DNA from: an uncultured Prevotellaceae bacterium
Lineage (GTDB): Bacteria > Bacteroidota > Bacteroidia > Bacteroidales > Bacteroidaceae
DNA length: 64,000 nt
NCBI GenBank assembly: GCA_900315095.1
Contig: OMXS01000011.1
Coordinates: forward strand, 37,314-101,313
Direction: 5' to 3'
Shown here: in pieces, positions 35,298 through 45,700 of the stretch
Layout of the letters: each line of letters opens with the position of its first letter
Position numbering within the stretch: the stretch's first letter is position 1
Position numbers and translations under genes: made by a program
Notes under the pieces: model-generated
Databases searched by the model: none
Seen by the model: only the letters and a program-made list of their open reading frames with translations
What the model was told of the DNA's origin: nothing

Positions 35298-36332
35298 TCA
35301 TAATTTTTCATCGCTTGCCGCAATCGCTTTCTCTGCTATCTTCTCGGCCTCTTCCAGCGAGCAGTAGAGCCGTCCGCCTGAGGCATTCAGGTGGCCGCCG
35401 CCGTTGAAGAATTTCTCTGCTATCTTGTTGCATGGGAAGCTGCCCACCGAGCGCAGGCTCACCCACACGAGGTTTTCTTTCTCGCTGTCCTCACGAAGTG
35501 ATATCGACAGGCGCATACCTTTTATCTGCAGTGGCAGGTTGACTAGTCCCTCAGCGTCGCCCTTGATGAAGTGGAAACGCTTGAAGTCTTGTCGCGAGAT
35601 GGTAAAGTAGGATGCGTGATGGTCCTGGAACACGCGCATCTTCTGGTAAAGCACATATCCCATGAGTCGCATGCGCCACTCGCTGTAGTTGTTGAACACG
35701 TTGCGGTATATCTTGTCCTTGTCGAAACCCTTTGTCAGCAGCTGGCTGATGATGAAGAATATTTCGGGGCGCGAGGAGTTGAACGTGAAGCCGCCAGTGT
35801 CGGTCATCATGCCGCAGTATATCTGCACGGCCTCTTTCTTCGTCATCTCCTCGAAGCCGCCCAACTGCCATATCACGCGGAACAATAGCTCGCAGGTGCT
35901 GCTCATCTCGGGATGAGATATGCACAGAACGGTGTCGATGTCGGGCTCGGGGTGATGGTCTATCATCACCTTCTTCGCTGACGATGCCGTAAGCAGAGGG
36001 CTCATCTCGGTGCCTAAGCGGTCGGCGCGATTGAAGTCGAGACAGAACACCAGTTCGGCGTTTGCCAACGCTTCCTCTACTGTTTCCTTGTGCTTGTCAT
36101 ATCTCACTATCGTCTGCGAATCCGGCAGCCATTGCAGGAAATCGGGGTAGGCATCGGGCACCGCTATTGTGGGCGTTTTGCCGTGCTGCTTGAGGTACTC
36201 GCCTAGAGCAAGGCACGATCCAAGAGCGTCGCCATCGGGGTTCTGATGACAACATATTACAATCTTATCCGACTGCCCTATAAGGTTTTTCAGCAAGGCA
36301 GCCTCTTCTTCTTTCAGTAATTCTATCTGCAT
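35298..36332 (-). CDS. nrnA: DHH-family phosphoesterase, NrnA-like nanoRNase/pAp phosphatase
   Basis: A 344-residue enzyme that degrades very short RNA and 3'-phosphoadenosine 5'-phosphate. Motifs: CCHQNPDGDALGS (residues 28-39), LDFNRADRLG, the DHH signature IDHHPEPD, and in the DHHA1 domain GGGHLNASGG. The frame extends to 36416, but a consensus promoter sits at 36341-36372, so the start is the ATG giving MQIELLKEEEAALL, just 8 bases from the -7 element. Divergence from longer annotations is deliberate. dnaG follows after 21 bases. Confidence 0.92.
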   Translation of the reverse strand: MQIELLKEEEAALLKNLIGQSDKIVICCHQNPDGDALGSCLALGEYLKQHGKTPTIAVPDAYPDFLQWLPDSQTIVRYDKHKETVEEALANAELVFCLDFNRADRLGTEMSPLLTASSAKKVMIDHHPEPDIDTVLCISHPEMSSTCELLFRVIWQLGGFEEMTKKEAVQIYCGMMTDTGGFTFNSSRPEIFFIISQLLTKGFDKDKIYRNVFNNYSEWRMRLMGYVLYQKMRVFQDHHASYFTISRQDFKRFHFIKGDAEGLVNLPLQIKGMRLSISLREDSEKENLVWVSLRSVGSFPCNKIAEKFFNGGGHLNASGGRLYCSLEEAEKIAEKAIAASDEKL

Positions 36333-36340
36333 AGTGTTTG

Positions 36341-36372
36341 CAAAGTTACGATTTAGTGAGCGAAAAACCAAA
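36341..36372 (-). promoter_or_regulatory. Promoter of nrnA-dnaG
   Basis: Minus-strand TTTG (36369-36372), 20-base spacer, TAACTTTG (36341-36348). Only 8 bases separate the -7 element from the ATG, predicting a leaderless or near-leaderless transcript. Confidence 0.75.
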
Positions 36373-36451
36373 TATATTTCAGATTTTAAGTGATGTTTCA
36401 CTTCACTGTTCATCATGTTTTGCTAGGCGGAATAGGCGTGCTGCAGCAAAA

Positions 36452-37915
36452 TCAGCCTTCATTGTTTTCTGCTATTTGAGTTTTCGGCCAGTTGACGAGG
36501 AACAGTTGCTCGGTGGCTCGTGTGAAAGCGGTGTAAAGCCAGTGGATGTAGTCGGGCGAGAGCATGTCGTCGGTCATGTATCCTTGGTCTACGTAAACGT
36601 GCGCCCACTGTCCGCCCTGCGCCTTGTGGCACGTCACAGCATACGCATATTTAATCTGCAAGGCATTGAAGTATCGGTCGTTTCGCAGTTGTTTCATGCG
36701 TTCGCTTTTCAGAGGAACGTCGGCATAGTCTTCCATCATGGCATTGAAAAGTTGTTCGCTTTGTTCATACGTCAGAGCGGGAGCCTCCGACTGAAGGGTG
36801 TCGAGCAGCACTGTGGCCTCCAGTTCGTAGTCGTCGTAGTCGGGGAACACCAGCCAGGCATCGGCGAAGGTGAAGCCGTAGAGTTCATGCACGTTGCGCA
36901 CGCGATGCACCCTCATGCGGTCGCCGTTGGCAAGAAACGACAGTCCTTCTTCCTCCTTCGTAATTCCGCCTTCCTCCTCCTTCTCAGTCCAGTGGTAGTT
37001 GTTCTTCACCACCATCAGAAGGTCGCCCGATGTGAGCGGCTCCTCGCGTCCGAGCACCATAGCGCGAATGCCGTTGTTGTAGATGTTTGCCCTCTTGTTG
37101 CTTCTCACCACCACCATTGTCTCGTCCATCCCCACATGACTGTACGAGGAACTGAGTTGCTCTATGAGTTCATCGCCTGGCACGCGGCGGATGTCGGCAA
37201 AGCGGCTGAAGACGATGCGGGGCAGTTGTGTCATCTCGTCGTGAGTTATCATCTGGCGTATTATTGTGGCGTTCCACAATATACCCGACTCCTGACTTTG
37301 CCGAAGCACCTCGTTGAGGTCGGCGTGGAAGACACGGATGCCGTAAGCCTCCATCACCTGCTGGGAGAGGGCTGGCGACTCGGCCTCGCCTACGGGAGGT
37401 AACTGTGCCTTGTCGCCGATGAGCATTAGACGGCAATGCTGTCCGCCATAGACATACTGCACAAGGTCGTCGAGCAGATGACCGCTGCCGAAGAGGGTGT
37501 TTGGTGTTGAGTTTCCTGAGGGAATCATTGATGCCTCGTCAACAATGAAGAGTGTATGCTGGTGTTTGTTGAAGTTCAGCGAGAAACTGGTGTCCTCGCC
37601 GCTGTATGTCTTCTGACGGTAGATGCGGCGGTGAATGGTGAACGCCTCGCTGCCTGCATTGAGAGAGAACACCTTGGCGGCGCGGCCCGTAGGCGCCATC
37701 AGCACTACGCGTTGTTTCATGTTGTGCATTGCACGCACTATGGCGCCGGCGAGAGAGGTCTTTCCTGTGCCTGCAGAACCGCGAAGAATCATCATGCTCT
37801 GACCATCTCGGCATGCAGCAAAACGGCTAAACTCCTCTATCGCTGCCGACTGTTCGGCAGTGGGCGTGAAGCCGAAGGCTTTTCGTATCTCACTTGAAAA
37901 AATGTCCTCAATCAT
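36452..37915 (-). CDS. RecD-like ATP-dependent DNA helicase
   Basis: A 487-residue superfamily 1B helicase. Walker A is LRGSAGTGKTSLAG (residues 44-57); Walker B is LFIVDEASMIPS; the Gln motif is PTAEQSAAIEEF; the C-terminal UvrD-like part has YAYAVTCHKAQGGQWAHVYV and WLYTAFTRATEQLFLV. It is shorter than RecD2 (about 720) because the N-terminal domains are missing, a form common in Bacteroidetes and annotated as an AAA or RecD-like helicase. Likely role: DNA repair. It has a 3' gap of about 80 bases before the nrnA promoter. Confidence 0.88.
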   Translation of the reverse strand: MIEDIFSSEIRKAFGFTPTAEQSAAIEEFSRFAACRDGQSMMILRGSAGTGKTSLAGAIVRAMHNMKQRVVLMAPTGRAAKVFSLNAGSEAFTIHRRIYRQKTYSGEDTSFSLNFNKHQHTLFIVDEASMIPSGNSTPNTLFGSGHLLDDLVQYVYGGQHCRLMLIGDKAQLPPVGEAESPALSQQVMEAYGIRVFHADLNEVLRQSQESGILWNATIIRQMITHDEMTQLPRIVFSRFADIRRVPGDELIEQLSSSYSHVGMDETMVVVRSNKRANIYNNGIRAMVLGREEPLTSGDLLMVVKNNYHWTEKEEEGGITKEEEGLSFLANGDRMRVHRVRNVHELYGFTFADAWLVFPDYDDYELEATVLLDTLQSEAPALTYEQSEQLFNAMMEDYADVPLKSERMKQLRNDRYFNALQIKYAYAVTCHKAQGGQWAHVYVDQGYMTDDMLSPDYIHWLYTAFTRATEQLFLVNWPKTQIAENNEG

Positions 37916-37957
37916 CAGTTTTTAGGCGGAAAACGTTGTCATGTCAAATTAAATGCG

Positions 37958-37965
37958 TAATTTTG
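37958..37965 (+). promoter_or_regulatory. -7 element of the membrane-anchored protein gene at 37995
   Basis: TAATTTTG followed by CATC; GTTG at 37935-37938 gives a weak -33 with a 19-base spacer. It lies inside the longer frame starting at 37953, which it excludes. Confidence 0.58.
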
Positions 37966-37994
37966 CATCACACGAGTGCAAAAGTAACAAAAAA

Positions 37995-38489
37995 ATGGGA
38001 AAAAGGTGCGCCTTTCTTAATAATAATTTCGCACTTGCAGCGATGGTGGTGCTGCTTGCCGTTGCCGTGTTCCTGAGTGTTGCACGTCCGGTGTCGTTCG
38101 CTGGAAAGATGGAAGCGAGGGAGAAGGAAGTGAAGCAAAGGCTGCTGGAGATACGCAACGCTGAGGAGAACTATCGCCGCGCAACAGGGCATTACACCGC
38201 CAGTCTCGACTCTCTTGTGAAGCTCGGGCTGTTGAAGGAAGGTCATCAGATGATTCCTTACGGCAATGGTCAGCCTTTCCAGGCGGCGGTGAACATCGTG
38301 AAACTCCCTTCGGGACGCATGGTGCCGATAATGGAGTGCGGCGCTCGCTATGATGAGTATCTCGCAGGACTCGATGAACATGAGATTGCTGCGCAGATAG
38401 AGCGTGCCGATGCCGAGGCGCGATATCCAGGACTGAAAATAGGAGACCTCACGTCGCCTAATGACAATAAAGGGAATTGGGAAAGATGA
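37995..38489 (+). CDS. Membrane-anchored protein of unknown function
   Basis: A 164-residue protein: short basic N-terminus (MGKRCAFLNNN), one membrane helix (FALAAMVVLLAVAVFLSVA), then a helical charged stretch (EAREKEVKQRLLEIRNAEEN) and the segment ATGHYTASLDSLVKLG, which recalls the first helix and loop of type II pseudopilins, although no prepilin peptidase site is present. It precedes a DUF3822 gene and rsmD in the same direction. Function unknown; the reading frame looks real from position and composition. Confidence 0.75.
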   Translation: MGKRCAFLNNNFALAAMVVLLAVAVFLSVARPVSFAGKMEAREKEVKQRLLEIRNAEENYRRATGHYTASLDSLVKLGLLKEGHQMIPYGNGQPFQAAVNIVKLPSGRMVPIMECGARYDEYLAGLDEHEIAAQIERADAEARYPGLKIGDLTSPNDNKGNWER

Positions 38490-38562
38490 TGTTATTATCG
38501 TCGGTGCGGCGTGTCGTCATCCCGACATAACGTCACTTCGATATTCCGTTAAATAGTATAAT

Positions 38563-39360
38563 ATGGAGCAGAAACAAAGACTCACGATACGATTGAGCCG
38601 CTATGCGATGTCGTTCTCAGTAGCTGATGCTGAAGCTGAGGCGCAGATAGAGTATGTGCCTTACCCGATGAAGAGCGGCATAGCGCCAGCAGCCAATCTC
38701 CGCGAGGCATTCCTCACAGAGCCTATACTGCAGAAGGGATTCAGCAAGGTACTTGTGATGATGAGCACGCCTGTGGTGATGGTGCCCACCGACCAGTTCC
38801 GCATAGGCACAGAGACAGACATCTATAACCATGCGGTGACTGAACACGAGAACGACCTCGTGATGTATTCCGTGCTGACGCAACTGAATGCTGTGGCGCT
38901 CTTCGCTGTGAACAAAGACCTGAAGACCGTTATCGACGACCATTTCACCGATGCCAAGTGGTGCCCGGTGTGCCAGCCCGTGTGGAACTACATGCACCAG
39001 CGCAGTTATGCAGGCATACGCCGTAAGTTGTATGCTTATTTCTACGACAAGCACATGTCTGTGTTCAGCTTCACGGAAAACCGCTTCCGCTTCGTTAACA
39101 CCTTCGACGGAACGAACTCTCACGACAGTGTGTTCTTCATCCTCTCGGTGTGGCAGCAGCTGGGACTTGACCAGCGGCGCGACGAGATGCATCTGGTTGG
39201 AAACATCCCAGAGCGCGAAGAGATGATAGAGCAGCTGCGCAAGTTTCTGCAGAACGTGTATAAAATAAACCCCTCGGGCGATTTCAACCGCGCTCCGATA
39301 ACTCAGATAAAAGGTCTGCCCTACGACCTTATGGCGCTATACCTAAAAGGAAGAGGGTAA
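38563..39360 (+). CDS. DUF3822 family protein
   Basis: A 265-residue cytoplasmic protein of the Bacteroidetes DUF3822 family, often found directly upstream of rsmD as here (31-base gap). Recognisable segments include LVMMSTPVVMVPTDQFR, FAVNKDLKTVI and YDKHMSVFSFTENRFRFVNT. The alternating strands resemble an actin-like ATPase fold, but no nucleotide motif was identified. The start ATG gives MEQKQRLTIRLSRYAMSF. Function unknown. Confidence 0.85.
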   Translation: MEQKQRLTIRLSRYAMSFSVADAEAEAQIEYVPYPMKSGIAPAANLREAFLTEPILQKGFSKVLVMMSTPVVMVPTDQFRIGTETDIYNHAVTEHENDLVMYSVLTQLNAVALFAVNKDLKTVIDDHFTDAKWCPVCQPVWNYMHQRSYAGIRRKLYAYFYDKHMSVFSFTENRFRFVNTFDGTNSHDSVFFILSVWQQLGLDQRRDEMHLVGNIPEREEMIEQLRKFLQNVYKINPSGDFNRAPITQIKGLPYDLMALYLKGRG

Positions 39361-39391
39361 AGAGGTGGAATCATTCCCTTCATAACGAACA

Positions 39392-39922
39392 ATGAGAATA
39401 ATAACAGGAAAATACAAGGGGCGTCACTTCGACATCCCGCGCACATTCAAGGCGAGGCCGACTACCGATTTTGCAAAGGAGAATATCTTCAACGTGCTTA
39501 CGGGGAAGATAGACTTCGAGGGTGCAACGGCGCTCGACCTCTTTTCGGGCACAGGAAGCATCTCTCTTGAACTGCTCTCACGCGGATGCAGTCAAGTGGT
39601 AAGCGTGGAACTCGACCGTGACCATCATGCTTTCATCCGTCAGTGTCTCAAGAAACTGGGCGACGAGAACTGCATCGCGCTGCGAGGTGATGTGTTCCGC
39701 TTTCTGAAATCATGCCGACAGCAGTTCGACTTTATCTTTGCCGACCCTCCATACGCATTGGAACGCCTGACCGAGATACCCGACCTTGTGCTTTCCAAAG
39801 ACTTGCTTAAGGAGGGAGGAATCTTCGTTTTCGAGCATGGAGAGAAGAATGACTTCTCCGCTCATCCCCGATTCATTGAGCATCGTTCATACGGCAGCGT
39901 TAATTTTTCGCTGTTCCAATAG
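39392..39922 (+). CDS. rsmD: 16S rRNA (guanine-N2)-methyltransferase RsmD
   Basis: A 176-residue SAM-dependent methyltransferase that modifies G966 of 16S rRNA. It begins MRIITGKYKGRHFDIP; motif RPTTDFAKENIFNVL precedes the SAM-binding LDLFSGTGSISLELLSRG; the catalytic motif is FADPPYAL (residues 116-123). Full length for the family. Its last 23 bases overlap the 3' end of the convergent gene at 39900. Confidence 0.94.
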   Translation: MRIITGKYKGRHFDIPRTFKARPTTDFAKENIFNVLTGKIDFEGATALDLFSGTGSISLELLSRGCSQVVSVELDRDHHAFIRQCLKKLGDENCIALRGDVFRFLKSCRQQFDFIFADPPYALERLTEIPDLVLSKDLLKEGGIFVFEHGEKNDFSAHPRFIEHRSYGSVNFSLFQ

Positions 39923-40355
39923 ATTCTGTGCCGAAGGATGCTCTGATGACTGTCTCAGCGTATCTTCTGATGAGTGTCTCGTCGTCGGACTGCATGAAAA
40001 TGCGCAGCACTCGCGTCTGGTTGTACCACACCACTTTAACAGGACCTTTCAGGGTGTCGCTGTATCCGCCGATGCCCAGCGTGCCTCGCTCTTCTGAAAG
40101 CAAATCCTTGAGGTCACCCTTCGACTGCCTGTAATCGTCAATCAACTCGGTATCTGTACCGCCCGCGAGGTCTGAAGTGGTCAGCGTCTCCACTTTTTTA
40201 ATATCTGCCTGCGCCAGATACGCAACGTATTTAACCATCGTGTCCCAACCATAGGGACGAGTGGAGAGAAGCACGTCGTACTGGTGCCACACGACTAAGC
40301 CCATCTTGCCAGAACAGTGGTGTATGTTTTCTATGTAACTGATGTCGTCTAACAA
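39900..40355 (-). CDS. Conserved hypothetical protein downstream of tamL
   Basis: A 151-residue soluble protein: KMGLVVWHQYDVLLSTRPYG, MVKYVAYLAQADIKKVETL, LLSEERGTLGIGGYSDTL. No motif recognised and no signal peptide. It is transcribed in the same direction as tamB-tamL, 32 bases after tamL, and overlaps rsmD tail to tail by 23 bases. Internal consistency of the translation, rich in conserved-looking Gly/Trp/Tyr, supports a real gene. Function unknown. Confidence 0.68.
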   Translation of the reverse strand: MLDDISYIENIHHCSGKMGLVVWHQYDVLLSTRPYGWDTMVKYVAYLAQADIKKVETLTTSDLAGGTDTELIDDYRQSKGDLKDLLSEERGTLGIGGYSDTLKGPVKVVWYNQTRVLRIFMQSDDETLIRRYAETVIRASFGTESIGTAKN

Positions 40356-40387
40356 AATTTTTATTTTGAATTACAAAAACTCCTCAC

Positions 40388-42757
40388 TTAGAACGGGTAT
40401 CCCACGGCGAAGTTAATTGTCTGCATATCGCTGAACTTGCGCATGTTGAAATAGCCCTTGTACTCGGTCTCGTAAGGTGCATGGAGTGCGAAGCCCCAGT
40501 CGATGCGCAGCACGAGGAAGTCGAGGTTATAGCGCAGTCCGAAACCTGTGCCGAGGGCAAGGTCTTTGGGCAGGTTCTTGAGTTTGAATTTCTGCTCTTC
40601 GTCATAGTAGCCTCCGATGCCCCACACGTTGCCGGCATCGAGGAAGAGCGCTCCGTTGAGACTGCCCACGAGATTGAAGCGGAACTCGAGGTTGGCAAGG
40701 AGTTTCAAGTCGCCCGTCTGCAGCAGATACTTATAACTGTCGTTCTCGGGTTGCGCGCGTCCTGGTCCGAGGCTTCTCACAGAGAAGGCGCGCACGCTGT
40801 TGGCGCCGCCCACGAAGAACTGCTCGCTGTAGGGGGTGAAGTCGGCGTTGCCGTAGTTCCATATCACGCCAGCATTGACATGCGCCACGAGGGAGTTTTT
40901 CTCGCTTATCTGCCACAACTTCACGAAGTCGGTGTTCACCTTCAGGAACTGTGCGTAGGGGTTCTTAAAGAGTTTCTTTTCTTTCTCGTTCCATTTCTTC
41001 CCCGCTACCATCATTCCCAGTGACAGCAGGTTGCCTGCCTCCGAGACGGTGGTTTCCCATGCTATGGGGTGGAGCGTGCCGGCAGGGCTCTTATAGGAGT
41101 ATGTGTAGCTCATCTTGGTGATGAACTGGTCGGCAAGAGCTTTGACGAGATACGGGGTGAAGATATAGATGGAGTCGAAGAGTTCGGTGGTGTGGTTCTT
41201 GAACTGATATACCACGCTGATTGGCGTGAAGGCGTGCCTCGAGGTCGCTGTGGGCTGCCAGCGGTAGGTGAGTTCGCCTGATGCAGTGTGCATGCGGAAA
41301 TAGTTGGAGCGGCTCTGTATGTCGAATCCCATGCGCAAAGTTGTTGACGGTGTGGAAAAGAACTGACGACGCTTGAGGTTGAGTCGCTGGCGTCGCTGGC
41401 GGAGGGCCTGCCGTTGCTTGTTGAAGAGGTTGAAGGGCGTCACGATGCGGGGGAACTTCAGCGAGGCATCAACGCCTACGGAGTAGGTCGCCAATTTCTC
41501 CTGAGCAAACAGTTTCTTCTTGCCCACGCGCCACTCGTAGGAACCGTGCAGGTTGATGTCGAATGTCTCGCCGCCGCGTAGGGCGTTGCGCTTGGTGAGT
41601 CCGAGCACCAGTTCGGGGCCCATGCGTCCTGTGGTGCGCCCCTTGAGACTTGACTCAATATAGAAGTCGTATTTCTTGTCGAGGATGCAGGTGATGCTCA
41701 TGTCGAGGGTGTCGCAGTCGGGACTTTCGTCGCGCGGGGTGAACTTGAAGTTGACCATGCTGTAGAGTCCTGACGAGAGTATGTTGTTCTCGCTCTGCAT
41801 GTGGTCGTCGTAGGAGTACAGCTGTCCTGTACGCAGCTTCACATCACGCATGAAGGTGCCGGGGCGCAACGGCGGTCGGCTGCCGCTGAAACGGACGATG
41901 TAACTGCGACGCGTGAGGGAGTCGGTGGGACGGTCGGATACTGACCTGCGGAAGATTACCTCGCGGCGGCCGATGTACCATTTATGGTTGGCCTCCTCAG
42001 GGATGCCGTCAGCCAACTGGAACCGCAGCTGCACTTTACCGGGCACCATGATGGTGTCGGCGAGGTAGGAGGCATAAGACGGCTGGTAATAGTAGTATCC
42101 GTTGTTGCGGAAGAGCTGTGTGATGCGTGTGCGCTCTGCATCGAGAGAAGCAACGCTGAAGGGGTCGCCGCGATGGATAAGTGCGTCGTCGAATGTGCTC
42201 TTTATCAGTGTGTCGCTGACATCGGGGAAACCGATGTAGGCGATGGAGTCGAGCGTGAAGAGATGGTTCATCTCCACGTCATAACTCACCTTTGCCTTCT
42301 TGGGGTTGCGGCGCGGCACTTCCTTATAGTTCACCCTCCCGTGGAAATAGCCGTGATTGCGCAGCACGCTCTGCGCCACCTGTGCATGAAGTGCGGGGTT
42401 GACATTGCTCATCAGCACGGGCTGCTTGCCTATGACACGCGCCATCCACTTGCCGAACTTGGTCTTTGACTTGGAGAAGGCGTTCCACGCCCACAGTCCG
42501 AAGGGGAACGGCGAGCGCAGGCGCGAACTGCCGAAGAGGGCGCCGTTGGGCTCGGCTGCCAGAGCCGCCTCCACCTCCGTTTGTGTTGCGATGAAGTGGT
42601 CGCCGGGCTCGTAGTTGGTGTAGTTCACCTTGTCGATGCCTATATACAACTGCTCGCCCTCGGGCAGCGCGCTCGTGGTGGAGCACGCCGTGATGACGGC
42701 TGCGCAGCACAACATCACAGCCCATCGCAGTAAGCACAGTCTATTGTTTCTTTTCAT
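40388..42757 (-). CDS. tamL: TamL: lipidated TamA/BamA-family outer-membrane protein
   Basis: A 789-residue Omp85 protein. The N-terminus has a lipoprotein signal (VMLCCAAVITAC, Cys at residue 25), the mark of TamL, the lipidated TamA variant of Bacteroidetes. POTRA-like repeats follow (about 30-370; VTQSVLRNHGYFHGRV-like segments, DTLIKSTFDDALIHRGDPFS), then a C-terminal bacterial surface antigen barrel (about 400-789) with VGGANSVRAFSVRSLGPG, matching the V-R-G-F-like motif, and a terminal aromatic residue. It overlaps the 3' end of tamB by 17 bases. Together they would assemble or lipid-supply the outer membrane. Confidence 0.92.
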   Translation of the reverse strand: MKRNNRLCLLRWAVMLCCAAVITACSTTSALPEGEQLYIGIDKVNYTNYEPGDHFIATQTEVEAALAAEPNGALFGSSRLRSPFPFGLWAWNAFSKSKTKFGKWMARVIGKQPVLMSNVNPALHAQVAQSVLRNHGYFHGRVNYKEVPRRNPKKAKVSYDVEMNHLFTLDSIAYIGFPDVSDTLIKSTFDDALIHRGDPFSVASLDAERTRITQLFRNNGYYYYQPSYASYLADTIMVPGKVQLRFQLADGIPEEANHKWYIGRREVIFRRSVSDRPTDSLTRRSYIVRFSGSRPPLRPGTFMRDVKLRTGQLYSYDDHMQSENNILSSGLYSMVNFKFTPRDESPDCDTLDMSITCILDKKYDFYIESSLKGRTTGRMGPELVLGLTKRNALRGGETFDINLHGSYEWRVGKKKLFAQEKLATYSVGVDASLKFPRIVTPFNLFNKQRQALRQRRQRLNLKRRQFFSTPSTTLRMGFDIQSRSNYFRMHTASGELTYRWQPTATSRHAFTPISVVYQFKNHTTELFDSIYIFTPYLVKALADQFITKMSYTYSYKSPAGTLHPIAWETTVSEAGNLLSLGMMVAGKKWNEKEKKLFKNPYAQFLKVNTDFVKLWQISEKNSLVAHVNAGVIWNYGNADFTPYSEQFFVGGANSVRAFSVRSLGPGRAQPENDSYKYLLQTGDLKLLANLEFRFNLVGSLNGALFLDAGNVWGIGGYYDEEQKFKLKNLPKDLALGTGFGLRYNLDFLVLRIDWGFALHAPYETEYKGYFNMRKFSDMQTINFAVGYPF

Positions 42758-45700
42758 TTTCGCTGTTGTTTGTGTTCTCCCTTACCGTCACGCTGTCGGT
42801 CTGATGTCTAACGGTGTCTCTGCGCATGCGACTGATGTCCAGCACATCGTCATCGTCATTCTTGAAGTGGAACAGTTCGGAGAAGTGGTTCACCTTGCGC
42901 TTCCACATGAATCCCGCGCCGTACTCGCTGTTCTCGCCCTCCAGCCAGTCGTAAGCATCGTGACTGTAGAAGAGCTTGAGGTACTTGTTTGAAGTCTGGC
43001 TCAGGCGGTATTCCAGCGACACGTTATCGAAGAATGCCTGGTTGCGGTTAGGCACATTGGAGCCTGTGGAGATTGTTCCGCCGACAACCACGCGCAAACG
43101 GTTGTTCCAGAAGCGCTTGGCGAAGCGGAAACTGTAGTCGGTATGCATCGCGCCTGTGGCGTCGAACGAGTTGTCGAAGCCCAGGCTGAAGTCGAGGGTG
43201 CGCAGCGCATTGCCCGCGATATTGTTTATCTCGTTCTGTATGAACGAGCTGAGGGCGTTGTTTACAGACATCTCTGTGTTGCTGCCTCCCGACATATACA
43301 TTCTGGTGGTGAGCATCGCCACAGCAAGTTTCGCGCGCTCTTCCTCGCTCAGGGTGTTCAGCTCGTTCTGCACCGTCATGTCTGTCGGTGCGGAGATGAT
43401 GAACTGCAGTCCCATTTCCTGTAGCGTCTTAGTGATTACCACACCGCAGTCGAAATCAACGCTGCGGCTCTGTTCGCCTGTGCTGACACTCGACTTCACG
43501 CGCTCGGTGGCGGTGATGTTAAGTCTCGGGTTCATTGGGTCGCCCATGAACTCTATGTAACTGCCGTCCTGTATCTTGAACGTGCGCAACGGAATTACCT
43601 GCATAGAGTATTTCATCTCGCCGTTGTTCAGCGTGTACTTGCCTCTTATCTTGAAGTTGTCGGCGGGAGTGTACTGCAGGCGCAGCGAGCCGTCGCCCAT
43701 CAGGTCAACATAGTTGGAGTGGTCGGGCTTCAGGTAACACACTATTCTGGCGGCGCGGTCAATGTTCACCGTCATATCCATATCGAATCCCATGCTCTCC
43801 GAACGCTTGACAACGGTCTGCGTAGTGTCGGTGAAGTCGGTGAAGCGCACCAGCTCGTCCATCTGGTAGTCCACGGTGAGCGGGGTGTCACGTAGGATGT
43901 ACGACATGTCGGTGGTGCCCAGCACGTCCATACGCCCGCGCAGTCGCAGATAGTCGAGTGAGCCACGCAGGAATCCCATGATGTCGACATAGGCCTTTCC
44001 GTAGGCTTCGCTGCGCCGCTGCTCCTTGGAGTTGATGAGCATGAAGTTCTTCGCCGCCAGACGGATGTTGAGGTTTATCTTGTCGAGGTCGGCAAAATCG
44101 ACGTCGCCGTTAATCACAAGCGGGTTATCAGTTGTGGAGTAGAGATTGAAGTTCTTGAAGTTCACCTTGCTACCCTTCACCTGTATTGGTGTAGTGTCTA
44201 AGCGCAAGCGCATGCCGTAAGGCTCGCTAACGAGATAGGCGGTGTCGAGAACCAGAGCGCCGTCAACATGCGGCTTGCTCAGCTGTCCACGTATGTCAAG
44301 GTTGCCATCGGCCACACCCTCAAAGCCCACTACCTGGTCGGGGATGAAACCGTTGAGCACCGTCATCGGAAGATCATCCATCTCTAACTTGGCATCGAGA
44401 TATCCGTCGCCCTCAGAGCGGTAGGTTCCCACCACCGTAGCCACCTCCTTGTCGTCGCTGTAGATGATGGCGTCAACATAATGAGAACCGTCGTCCTTCG
44501 GCATATACACGAACTCGGTGCCAAGATTACCCATGAGGTCGCCGTCGTAGGTCATGTTCTTCACACTCATTGTCGAGCCCACGGTGATGTTCTCTGGCGT
44601 CTGAATGAAGTGGTAGTCGCCGTCGAGCGTTCCAGACATTTGAGGCATGTAAGGTATCACGGCGACAATGTCCTCTATCTTCAGCTTGCTAATAGACAGC
44701 GTGAGGTCCTGCAAGGCTTCGGTGTTGTCGTCATCAGAATATACCTGTACGTCAACACCGTCGTCAGAACGCATTCTCAACCGCGCCGAGACGCGCTTGT
44801 CGTCGCTAAGGAAGACGTAGTTGTCCTTGTTAATGTCAAATTTCTTGTATCCTATGATAGGGTCGTCGGTGAGCAGACGCATCTTGATGCCGTGCTCCTG
44901 CATCTCGGCAACAGCGCCAAGACGTATGCCGAGCACGTCTTTCTGGTCGTAGTATCTCACGTTGAGCGTGGCTCCCGTCTCTTGCAAATAACCATTGAAG
45001 AGGGTGTTGAACACGTATTGCGGGTTTCGGTTGTTGTTACGCACCTGACCGTTGAACCTCAACTGCGTGTCGTCAGAGAAGAGCGTGAGGCGCACGGTGT
45101 CGAGCTGCATGCTGTCGGCGAGCAGGCGGTGCACCTCCACATCACCGTTGAGTCCGGTCTCTGGCGATGAAGTAAGGTCCATCCTGGCGGCATCGAAGGA
45201 GTAGCCGTAACGCTGCAGAACGCGGCTCACGAAGTTGTCGCTGCCGGAGTTGAGCTTGATGCGCGCCGTGGGCAGTAGTTCGCGGAGTCCCATCTGGTCT
45301 ATCTTCCTCACCTTGAAGTCGTCCTTCGTCTTTGTCACGAGCTTGTCCATCTGCTTCAGCAGCACCTTGTAGCCGCCGCGTGCGTCCATATCGATGTAGA
45401 AGTCGCCGTTGCTTGCCACCAGGTGGGTAGTGTCGCGGCGTGTAAGAAGGTCGATGTTGATGTCATCGGGGAAGTATCCCGTCTCGCCTTCTTGCACCAC
45501 CAGGTCGCTCACGGTGCCCACAACACGGTAGTACTCGTTCTTGTCGGTGGCGATGTCGAGGTGGGTGCAGAACGATGCCGACAGCGGAGTGTCAGAGAGT
45601 TTCAGCTTGTAGAAGTCGACATGTGTGAGGTCGGCGCCGATGGTCGCTTTCACCTGCTTGCCTCCAAGCAATGCATCGAGATTTACATTTCCCTTTATCA

